A stretch of 64,000 nt of DNA. Origin: UBA5195 sp034432755. GTDB taxonomy: Bacteria; Chloroflexota; Anaerolineae; Anaerolineales; Villigracilaceae. The notes beneath the pieces were generated by a model. That model ran no database searches, was not told where the DNA came from, and saw nothing but the letters and a program-made list of their open reading frames with translations. Shown one piece after another: positions 33,539-42,600 of the stretch. The position numbers were made by a program, and so were the translations under genes. The stretch covers positions 15,328-79,327 of the forward strand of contig DAOUBQ010000093.1 of the NCBI GenBank assembly GCA_034432755.1, in the 5' to 3' direction. Numbering within the stretch: the stretch's first letter is position 1; each line of letters starts with the position of its first letter.

Positions 33539-34636
33539 CTAGCGCAGGACGGTCTGAGTCCAGGCTTCAATCCATTGCTCGCGGTTAGCGGCAATCTGTT
33601 CGATGGGTAAACTGACCGGGTTGGGCGCAATTTGAGCATACTTAACGAATTCTTCAGGCAGCTGCGCGGCCGGGTTAACCGGGTAGACGAACATTTGCAT
33701 TGGCACATCTTGTTGAAATGGCACAGAGAGCATGAAGTCAATGAATTTCTCGGCCAGGGGGCGATTGGGTGTGCCTTTCAGGATGCCAACAAACTCAATT
33801 TGGCGGAAGCAGCTATCGAGGATAGAGGCGGTGGGGGCTTCGGTGAGCGGTTGCGAGGCAAAAATGACTTCGGCGGCCGGGCTGGAAGCGTAGGAGATGA
33901 CCATCGGCTGGGGGCCTTTGCCCGAGGAAGCGCTAAAGTTGGTGTAGTAGGCGGTTTCCCAGCCATCTACAACAACAACGCCATTGGCTTTCAGGGTTTT
34001 CCAGTAGTCGAGATAGCCAGGGTCTCCATAGCGGGCAATGGTGGCAAGCAAAAAGGCCAGGCCGGGTGAGGAGGTGGCAGGGTTTTCAACGACGAGCAGG
34101 CTGCTGTATTCGGGTTTGAGCAGGTCATCCAGCGAGACTGGGGCGGGCAGATTTTTGGCGGCGAACCAGTTTTTGTCGTAGTTAATGCACACATCGCCAT
34201 AATCAACGGGGAGGGCGCGGTTTTGGGGGTCTAGTTTAAATTGGGCCGGAATTTGCGCCAAAAGCGGGGAGGGGTATGGCTCGAAAATATCGGCCTGCAG
34301 GGCGCGGGAGAGGAAGGTGTTATCTACGCCAAAGAAAACATCGGCGAGCGGGGCGTCTTTGGAGAGGATGGCTTTGTTGAGTGCTGCTCCAGTATCACCA
34401 GACTGGAGAAAGGTGATCTTAACGTTGTTTTGTTGCTCAAATTGGGCAATGACTGTCTCGCTGACCGCGAAGGAGTCATGAGTCATCACGGTGAGGGTGC
34501 GCGGGGAGGTTGAGGTGGGGTAGGTGGCAGCGGTGGGTGACTCAGAGGATGGGTAAGATGTGCCATTTGGATTGGACGGGGAGCAGGCGGCAAAGATGGT
34601 TGAGAAGAAGAATAGGATGGCGAGGAATCGTTTCAT
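33539..34636 (-). CDS. thiB: Thiamine-binding lipoprotein of an ABC transporter
   Basis: 365 residues. The lipobox is FAAC (Cys18). After a Ser/Thr/Pro linker come LTVMTHDSFAVSETVIAQFE, VFFGVDNTFLSRAL and a central VDYGDVCINYDKNWFA, all characteristic of the TbpA/ThiB periplasmic-binding fold. It captures thiamine or its phosphates outside the cell and delivers them to ThiP. RBS AAGGAG precedes the ATG. A palindromic repeat lies between thiN and thiB. Confidence 0.9.
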   Translation of the reverse strand: MKRFLAILFFFSTIFAACSPSNPNGTSYPSSESPTAATYPTSTSPRTLTVMTHDSFAVSETVIAQFEQQNNVKITFLQSGDTGAALNKAILSKDAPLADVFFGVDNTFLSRALQADIFEPYPSPLLAQIPAQFKLDPQNRALPVDYGDVCINYDKNWFAAKNLPAPVSLDDLLKPEYSSLLVVENPATSSPGLAFLLATIARYGDPGYLDYWKTLKANGVVVVDGWETAYYTNFSASSGKGPQPMVISYASSPAAEVIFASQPLTEAPTASILDSCFRQIEFVGILKGTPNRPLAEKFIDFMLSVPFQQDVPMQMFVYPVNPAAQLPEEFVKYAQIAPNPVSLPIEQIAANREQWIEAWTQTVLR

Positions 34637-34664
34637 GGTGAACTCCTTAAAGTGATGGTGTGAG

Positions 34665-34684
34665 ATGCGGAATCAATTCCGCAT
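34665..34684. repeat. Short palindrome overlapping a stop codon, copy 2
   Basis: ATGCGGAAT-CA-ATTCCGCAT, a perfect 9-bp inverted repeat. The thiN TAA stop (34686-34684) begins in its flank, as at the flotillin-like gene (14153-14173). Confidence 0.75.
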
Positions 34685-35325
34685 TAAACTTTTCTCTGGT
34701 GGATGCACAGCAGCAAGCCGCGTTTGAGATGAATGGTGGCTGTTTGGCCCAGCATCTGGTTGCTGATTCCGCGGGCGCGATGAGGGTGCAGGGTTTCACG
34801 GTTGAGCGGGTAAGAGAGCCCATCGGTCAGAACGCCTTCTGCAGGAGCACCCCAGGGAATGAGGGAGACGATGTCACCGGCCTGGCCATGAATAAGGCCG
34901 GAGCCATGGATGAAATAGGCTTCGGTCACGCCATCATCGAAGCGTGCGCCTGCCTGAATGGCATCGGGCGCGCTGAGTAAGGCCAGGTTGGCAAGGGCCT
35001 GGTCTACGCGCCCGCCGTATCCGCCAAAGACGATAATGGGGTTGTATTGGGCCTGGAATGCATGGGCGAGGGCCAGTTCGAGGTCGGTTTCATCTTTGGC
35101 AGGGGGGTAGCGCAGAATATGAACCCCCATCTCCTCGAAGACGTTGACTTCTGCTTCGGTGAGAGAGTCGAGGTCGCCCAAAATGGCTTTTGGGATGAGG
35201 CCGAGCGAGAGTGCAATGCGCGCGCCTCCATCGGCAGCGAGGATGACATCGTCGGGCTGGACACAGGCGCGGGCTGCGCCCGGGTGTTGGAGCGGGCTGT
35301 TGATGAAAATTAACGCTCTGGACAT
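34684..35325 (-). CDS. thiN: Thiamine pyrophosphokinase
   Basis: 213 residues. ADGGARIALSLGLIPKAILGDLDSLT (residues about 30-55) carries the catalytic DGG and GDLDS motifs, then YPPAKDETDLELAL and GGYGGRVDQALANL. It phosphorylates thiamine to TPP with ATP, so it pairs with the uptake genes as a salvage pathway. The first gene after a TPP riboswitch; its Shine-Dalgarno (GGAGG) is in the 3' arm of the riboswitch terminator stem, six T residues before the ATG. Confidence 0.93.
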   Translation of the reverse strand: MSRALIFINSPLQHPGAARACVQPDDVILAADGGARIALSLGLIPKAILGDLDSLTEAEVNVFEEMGVHILRYPPAKDETDLELALAHAFQAQYNPIIVFGGYGGRVDQALANLALLSAPDAIQAGARFDDGVTEAYFIHGSGLIHGQAGDIVSLIPWGAPAEGVLTDGLSYPLNRETLHPHRARGISNQMLGQTATIHLKRGLLLCIHQRKV

Positions 35326-35354
35326 AAAAAACCTCCCGCCGAGGGAGGTTTTTT
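35326..35354 (-). terminator. Riboswitch terminator that also hides the thiN Shine-Dalgarno
   Basis: A perfect 12-bp inverted repeat, AAAAAACCTCCC / GGGAGGTTTTTT, loop TCGGC on the minus strand. The T-run ends immediately before the thiN ATG, and GGGAGG within the stem is the only Shine-Dalgarno for thiN. Confidence 0.85.
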
Positions 35355-35360
35355 GCGTTA

Positions 35361-35455
35361 TGCGAATCCCTCCGCCGGCATTACCCGGATCAGGTTTTGC
35401 GGGTCGAGGGCTGCGGCCCTCCTCTCAGCCTGCTGTACAGGCTCCCCGTTCAGTT
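35361..35455 (-). promoter_or_regulatory. TPP riboswitch (THI box)
   Basis: On the minus strand the aptamer reads GGGGAGCC...GGCTGAGAGG, a variable P3 stem (GAGGGCCGCAGCCCTC), then ACCTGATCCGGGTAATGCC and GGCGGAGGGA. These are the conserved pyrimidine- and pyrophosphate-sensing strands of the TPP aptamer. It precedes a terminator and thiN-thiB-thiP, so TPP should switch the operon off. Confidence 0.95.
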
Positions 35456-35461
35456 TTTTAT

Positions 35462-35489
35462 ATTTTAACCTGTTTTGGTGAGAAGTGAA
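35462..35489 (-). promoter_or_regulatory. Promoter of the TPP-riboswitch operon
   Basis: On the minus strand, TTCACT (35489-35484), 16-base spacer, TAAAAT (35467-35462), placing the start of transcription just before the riboswitch. Confidence 0.5.
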
Positions 35490-35510
35490 AAAACTTATAA
35501 AATTCTTATC

Positions 35511-36296
35511 TTAACGAACACGGCGTTTCCATTCTTCTTTCATCTGAAGTTCACGTGGGGTATCGCCAGAACCAAGCGCCAAAAAGTCGGTCAGCAGGCG
35601 GTTGAAGCGGGCGCTATCTTCGAGCATGGGGAAATGCCCGGCTGGGTCGAGGGTAATCATGTGCATGTTGTAAGGAGATAAGTCGGGTGAAAAGGGCGGG
35701 GTTGGCACAGCCGGGTCATTCTGACCGTACACCAGCAATGTTGGCGTGGTGATGGCGGCAATTCGGTTCGCCAGATTGAACGTATCTGGGTGGAGGAAAG
35801 AGGCGGCAATGGCCTGTGGGTCGGCTTTTAAGGCGTCAACCCGCGCGGGTTCGGCAGCCGGGTCTTTGGAAAGCAGCCAATCAGCCAGTTCGGCGGGAGG
35901 GGCGGTGCGCATACGGGCTGCTACCATGTTGACATCGAGGGGAACGCTGACTGCCATGATGCGGTCTACCATTTGCGGGTAGAGACGGGTAAAGTGCAAA
36001 CCAACTAAACCGCCCAGGCCATGTCCAATGAAGGCGACCTTTCCGATTCCCATTTCTTCTAGAAAACTTTTGACCAGCCCAACATAGGTGTTGATGTTAT
36101 ACCGCTGGGCATCGTGGGCTGTATCTCCAAAGCCCCATAAATCGAGCGAGTAAGCGCGGAACGAAACGGAAGCCGCTTGCATGGCTGGCACCCAGTAGCG
36201 CCAGGAGCCAATCCAGCCGTGCAGAAAGACGATTGGACGGCCTCGCCCAATCACCTCGTAATGAACAATCGCGCCTTCCAATAAAATCGCGCTCAT
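35511..36296 (-). CDS. Alpha/beta-hydrolase fold protein lacking the nucleophile serine
   Basis: 261 residues. The fold is plain: VFLHGWIGSWRYW (about 23-35), LDLWGFGDTA (about 51-60), and the C-terminal acid and base in YGQNDPAVP and DPAGHFPMLE. The nucleophile elbow is FIGHGLGGLV, with Gly93 where Ser is required (GxSxG). The paralog at 48065-48862 has Ser93 at the same position (GHSMGG) and shares the N-terminal IVHYEV-GRGRP-LHGW-GSW. It is therefore probably non-hydrolytic, a binding or regulatory protein. Last gene of the ten-gene operon, 10 bases after the receiver gene. Confidence 0.85.
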   Translation of the reverse strand: MSAILLEGAIVHYEVIGRGRPIVFLHGWIGSWRYWVPAMQAASVSFRAYSLDLWGFGDTAHDAQRYNINTYVGLVKSFLEEMGIGKVAFIGHGLGGLVGLHFTRLYPQMVDRIMAVSVPLDVNMVAARMRTAPPAELADWLLSKDPAAEPARVDALKADPQAIAASFLHPDTFNLANRIAAITTPTLLVYGQNDPAVPTPPFSPDLSPYNMHMITLDPAGHFPMLEDSARFNRLLTDFLALGSGDTPRELQMKEEWKRRVR

Positions 36297-36306
36297 ACGC
36301 TCCGTT

Positions 36307-36681
36307 TTACTTGTGGTATTTCGCCAGAACGGTTTTTACTCGCTCTACGAGTTGGTCGGGAGCAAAAGGCTTGAGCAGGTATTCTTCGGCGCCTGCCGCA
36401 AAGCCTTGTTCGATTTCATTTTCCTGTCCTTTGGCAGAGAGAAAGATAACCGGGACGTTTGTAAGCTCTGGCTCGGCCTTAATGCGTTTACACGCTTCGT
36501 ACCCGGTCAATTTGGGCATGCGAACATCCAGCATGACCAAATCAGGGCGTTCGGCTTTGGCAAGTTGGTAGCCTTCTTCTCCATTACTGCCAGCAATGAC
36601 CTCGTATCCAGCAAAACGCAGGGTAAAAGCGATTAATTCACGAATATCGGGTTCGTCTTCTGCAATGACAATTTTTGCCAT
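36307..36681 (-). CDS. Single-domain response regulator (CheY-like)
   Basis: 124 residues, a receiver domain only. Acidic pocket residues are in VIAEDEPDIRE (Glu8/Asp9), the phosphoacceptor Asp in LVMLDVRMPKLTGYEA (about residue 52), the Thr/Ser in VIFLSAKGQ, and Lys in LLKPFAPD. It has no output domain, so it would act by protein contact. Two bases separate it from the histidine-kinase stop, making the kinase its probable phosphodonor. Confidence 0.93.
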   Translation of the reverse strand: MAKIVIAEDEPDIRELIAFTLRFAGYEVIAGSNGEEGYQLAKAERPDLVMLDVRMPKLTGYEACKRIKAEPELTNVPVIFLSAKGQENEIEQGFAAGAEEYLLKPFAPDQLVERVKTVLAKYHK

Positions 36682-36683
36682 GC

Positions 36684-39600
36684 TTACTCCTCAGGTTGAT
36701 ACGCTGGTATGGTAAACGAAAATGTGCTGCCCTGGCCTGGCACGCCTGTGCTGAACATCCAGATTTTCCCGCGGTGCATTTCCACCAGTTGTTTGACGAT
36801 GGAAAGACCAAGCCCTGTGCCAGGGGTCGCAAGCACCAGGGGGTCTTCGCCGCGGAAGAAACGGTCGAAAACGCGCTCCTGTTGCTCCAACGGAATTCCG
36901 ATACCGGTATCTTTTACATCAATTTGCAACATGCCATCATTTTTGTGCAATTCAACCTGAATTTTTCCACCGGCAGGGGTGTAATGATAGGCGTTATCTA
37001 CAAGGTTTTCAATCACTTGGCGAATACGTTCGGTATCGGCCAGGGCGCGCGGGGTAGACTCTTCGGCCATGACCGAGATTTGCATGGCTTTGTTTTCTGC
37101 TTGTGAGCGCTGGGTAAAGCGGGTAGCAATGTCCCTGGTCACTTCAACCAGGTCAACCGGCTGAATGGAAAGGCTGATGCGCCCTGCTTCAATTCGAGAT
37201 ACATCGAGCAGGTCATTCACCAAGATGTTCAAGCGTTCGGTATTATTCTTGACAATCTCCAGAAAATGCGACTGGTTTTCATTGAGCGCTCCGGCAGCCC
37301 CCATCAGCAAGATGTCAACATAACCGCGAATGGAAGTCATCGGGGTACGTAACTCGTGGCTGACGGTTGCAACAAATTCAGATTTCAAGCGGTCAACTTC
37401 AACTTCGTGGGTAATATCACGGAAGATGGACACCGTGCCGAGGAATTCCTTGCGCCAGATAACCGGGGAAAGGTGAACTAACACTACCTGGCCGGTTTCG
37501 AGGCTGATTTGTTCGGCGTACATTTCGCCGGCGTGATGCTGTTCGGGGTTTTGAGACCAGCTTTTGACCACTTGCACCCAGGTTTGGCTGGATTTGCCAA
37601 ACAGGCCCGCAAAATTCTCTACAGGTTTGCCCAGCAGTTGCTCGGCAGAGAGGGAGAGAATGCGCTCGGCTGAGGCATTGACAAAAGAAATTTTATTGAG
37701 CGGGTCGGTGACCAGCACGCCGTCGGCCACTGCTTCAAGGATGGCCGTTTGGCGGCTGGCTTCCACCTGTTGCGAACGTAACATGGAACCTAGTCGCTCC
37801 GCCTGGTCACGAATGAGTTCATAGAGTTGGGCGTTGTTGATAGAAATGGCAACCTGCGCGCCAATCGCCCGCACCATTTCGAGCGAATCTTCTGTAAAGA
37901 AGCCGACTTTGCGATGGAAGACCATAATGGCGCCAATCACGTCTTCGCCCACCACCAGGGGGGCCACAATGGCGCTGCGATGGTCTTGGGAACTCTGCGA
38001 GATGACCCAACGCGGGTCGAGGTACAGGTCGTCTATGAGGACAGATTGGCGATGTTTGACCACCCAACCCGCCAGACCCTCGCCTATCTTGAGTTTGAAC
38101 GAAGACGATTTACGAGCGGCATGCGAGTCCTGGGTCACATAGCCATAGCCCGCCCGATAGTAGAGGGTGTTATCCTCGGGGTTGAGGAGCATGACGGTTC
38201 CCTGTTCGGCCCCAATGGCTTCATTGAGAAGGGCGAGGGTGCGGCTGAGGGCGCGGTCGAGGTCGAGGCTGGCCGAGACTTCGGTCAGAATACGCAGTAA
38301 CGTTTCGGTGTTGCGCTGTTCGTGTTCGAGTTCGGCAGTGCGTTCAATCACGCGCTGTTCGAGGGTGAGGGCAAACTTTTGAGTCTCAGCCAGCAGGCGA
38401 GCGTTTTGAATGGCCACCGTTGCCTGGTTTGCCAGCGTGCTTAAGATTTGCTGGTCGTTTTCGGTGTAGGCATTGAATTGATAGCTCTGGGCCGATAAAG
38501 CGCCAATCACTTTGCCGCCCGAAACCATCGGAACAACAACAATCGAATGGGGTGTGCCTTTTTCGCCAATTGTAACCCCGCCCTGGGCATCTACTTCGCT
38601 GGATTGCAGGGTGAGGATGGGCTGGCCTGTGGCAATGACGTGTCCGGTTAATCCCTGACCGGCTTGCAGGCGCACGCCCGAAATGCGTTGCCCCATATCC
38701 ACGATATACACGCCATCTACTTCGCCCGTTTCTTCATCATGCAGGGCAACGATAAAGGCATCAACCGGCATGAGTCTTGAGGCGGCCTCATGCACTGCCC
38801 GATAGATGTCATCTGGGTTGAGGCTGGCGCCAATTTCGAAAGAGACCTGGTTGAGGATTGCCAGGCGTTCTGCGGTTGCAAGGGTAGATTGGTACAGGTC
38901 GGCATTTTGGAGCGCTATGGCGGCCTGGTTTCCAATGGTGCGTGCCAGTTCGATTTCATTGGACTTGAAATGACCAAACTCACGGCTCTGAATGGCAATG
39001 GCGTAGATGCTCTGGCTGCCGGAGATGGGCAGAATCATTAGAGAAGCGGTATCTTCTAAAAATTCAGAGAGGCCAATCAGTTTTGCGTCGGAACGGGCGT
39101 CATCGGTGGCGTAAACGGTCAGGGTTTCGCGCAAGTAAGCCAGCGCCGGTGAATCGGGCATGGAACGATAAATCGGCGAGCGGGCAATTTCGTCGGGCAA
39201 GACGAATAGTAACACAGCGTGTTTTTCTGGGTCGAGCAGCACAATCATTGCGCGTTCAGAGCGCGTGGCAGCCATGAGTTGGTTGGCCGTCAGCCGCAGC
39301 ACCTGGTCGGCATTGAGCGAGCCAGCCAGTTCGGCTGAAAACTGGTTGAGCAAGGCCAGGCGTTGGGAACGCTCATCGAGTTCGGCTGCGCGTTGCACCG
39401 ATTCTTCAAACAAATTTGCATTATCAATGGCAACCGCTGCCTGGCTGGCAAAGGTGGTGGCAAGTTGGACAATGTCGCTTGTGTAAAAATGGACCTCTGC
39501 CTTTTCAGTTGCCACCACGCCAATCACCTCCCCCTTGGCAATCAACGGAACGCCCAGCCAGGAGAGATGCGAGGCATCAATGAAGGTTGAAAACCGAGGG

Positions 39601-42600
39601 TCGGTGCGAACATCGCCAATGGCTATTGCCTGGCCGGTGCGAATCATCTCATGGAACAACAGACTGTCTTCGATTTCGACCGTGATGCCTTTACGCTCTT
39701 CGTTGTCATTGAAGCCGCGCGCATCGGCAACCACCAGCCTGCTCTCGGTACGCAGCCAGAGAATAGCCGTGTCGTACGGAACGACCATCCCCATGCGGTC
39801 GAGCAAAGAAGAGACCAATTCTTCACGCTGTAAGCTGGATGTGAGGGTTGCAGCAATGGAGTTGAGTGCCTGGAGTTGTCCGGTGCGTTCTTGGGTGGCC
39901 TGCACCAGGCGAACATTTTCAAGGGAGAGCGCCACTTGCTGGGTTAGGGAGAGTAACAAGGCTTCGTCGTCTGGCCGGAATGCGGACTGGGTGTTGAAAT
40001 TATCCAGTACCAGAATACCCATGGTCTGCGTGCCAGTTTGAATGGGAACGAGCAGGCTTGAAACCGGCAAGCGCCCGCCTGTTGCCTTTCGATATTTGAG
40101 CAGGTTTTCGGCAGGTAAGTTATAGTCATTTGCAAAGTTAACTTCGTCCACCCGGCGAGGCAGTTTTTCCATGAAAACGCGGCCAGGTAAGCCTTCATTG
40201 ATGTGATAGGTGATGTTGAGGATGCTTTCATCGTCAATATAATTCATGGCAGAAATCGGCACCAACACTTCCTCGCGCGCGTCCCACTGCAGCACCACGC
40301 CAGCGTGCGCGGGGGCAACCACGCGCAAGGCGCTTTGCAGCAGTGATTCTAAAATCTGACGGGGATTCAAACCGCTCAGTTGGCGGCTGAAGTCGAGCAG
40401 CAGGTTCACTTCTTCCAGTCGCTGCCTGGTTTCGTTGAGCAGGCTGATGTTCTGAAGGATGACCGAAACCTGACGGCTTATCTGAAAATAAACCTGCCGG
40501 TCTTCTGCAGACATCGCAGGCATGGTTTCTGTATCAACGGCCAGGACTGCGGCGATTGTCTTTTGATGAATCACCACAGGGATGGCAATGAATGATTTGG
40601 CGCGCAAACCGGTCAGAAAAGGCGTATCGTGCCAGATTTCATCTTCATCCAGGTTGATAGACAGCATGGTCTCGCCCGACTGCAAGCAGGCGCGAAGCGG
40701 GTTGCGCTGCCCAAATAGGGCCTGCGGGTTGGCCCCGGCTGGCAAATTGCCAAGCACATGGACGATACGCGGCCCATCGAGGGTATCACGGGCAACCATC
40801 GAGATGGACATATCGAAACTGGTCAAAACTTGCTGCCCGAGGGTCATCAGGGCCGAGGCGGTATCAAACTGACGGCTAATGGCCTCTGTTAATTGCAGAC
40901 CGGCGCGAATGTGCCGGGCGCGCTGGGTCAGGTTTGTGACCAAAACAGTGTGGTCAATGTCTTTTTGTAACAAAACAGGCAGGCTGCGCTGGCTGAAGGT
41001 CAACAAATTCTTTTCGCGCGTTACTTCTTCCGACAGCGACTGGACACGTTCCTGGAACGATTGGAGGGCACGCCCACTAGCAATCGTCAAGGCGGCCTGG
41101 GTGGCATACGCTTCCAGGGTTTCGATGGTCACTGTATCGGGGCGCATTCCATCCCGCGGCGCATCTACACTAATCAGGCCGAGGGGGTGGTCATCCTTGT
41201 CGTAAATCGGGATGAGAAGCATGTCATCGGGCTGCCAGGCGTTGGGAGACTGGCCTCCATGCTCTAACATCGTTACTGTTTGCACATCGCCCGGAATGAC
41301 GGGCGACTGGTCGGCAGGGATGAAGTAGAGGCTGTTAATTTCAAATTCAGGTTTCATTAACTGCGAAACGCTTGTCCAGGGCTGCTGATGGGCCTGAAGT
41401 TGCGCAAAGGTCTGCAAATCGAAGCCGGCCCCAGCCACGCGGGTGAGGATGCCGGTTTGCAAATCATTCAAACTAATCAAAACAACATTGAACGGTGTGG
41501 CTTTTTGAATTCCCTGCGCAATGATTTCCAGAGAAACTTCGAGGGAATAGCCGGCGCGCAAGCCTTGTAATGTTTCGGTTAATTGCTTGAAGGACGCAGA
41601 ACGGCGACGGAAGAGTTCCATGCGGTGTTGCTGTTCTCGATAGCTCAAGGCGGTTTGCAGGGCAATCGCCGTCTGGATGCCAATGTTTTTAATCATCTCG
41701 ACGCGCGCCTCGTCGAAGTGGCCTGCTTGCCCGGCATGGAGTTCGATAAAGCCGAGGGTCTCACCCTGGTGACAAATCGGCGCGACCAGGACGGAGCGCA
41801 CGCCCGCATGAGGCAGGTTTTCGTCGGTCAGTTCTTCCGTCAGTACCGGTTCTCCAGAGGCAAGGCTCTGCCTGATGATGCTGCGCGTGGCGTCACTCAC
41901 CGCATGGCCGAGGAAAAACATCGCAGAACGACTCTCGATATCGGCGTGGCCAGGTTCATACAGCAACGCCGTACCGCACTCTACCTCGGCAACCCGCAGG
42001 CTTTCCTCATAGGCAACGCGCATCAATTCTTTAAGGCCAACAGCCGCATTCAATTCACGCATAATACGCGCCATCACAGTGACATAACTGGCTTTGCGGC
42101 GGAGGACTTCGTCTGTCTGGCCGGCATGGCGCGTGTTTTCGATTGCCACCGCGATCTGACTGGCGATGGTCGAAGCAATCTGCAAATCGGGAGTGCCGAA
42201 CATATCCTGCCGTCGTCCGCCAATCATCATTTCGCCAATTCCTTGTCCGCGCACGATGAGAGGCACGGCAAGCGCAGATTCCAGTGACAGGCGGCGCACT
42301 ATTGCCTGGTAAAGCGGCAACACGCGCCTGTCTTTGGATAAGTTGCCAGAAAGGAAGGGCCGCTGGCTTCCAGCAACGGTCAGGCGGTAGGTAGATGGTC
42401 TGATTACAATTCGAGACAACGTATCGAACAATTCTTCAGGAACCCCAAAAGCAGAAGGGGTGTGCGCACGCATCACACCTTCGCCTTCATAGAACAGGAA
42501 AATCGCGCCAACCTCAACTTGAAGCAACTGCGCAAGTTCTTGCATGGAATAGGTAAGAATTTCATCCAGCGTAGCAGTGGAACTGACCAGGCTGGCAATG

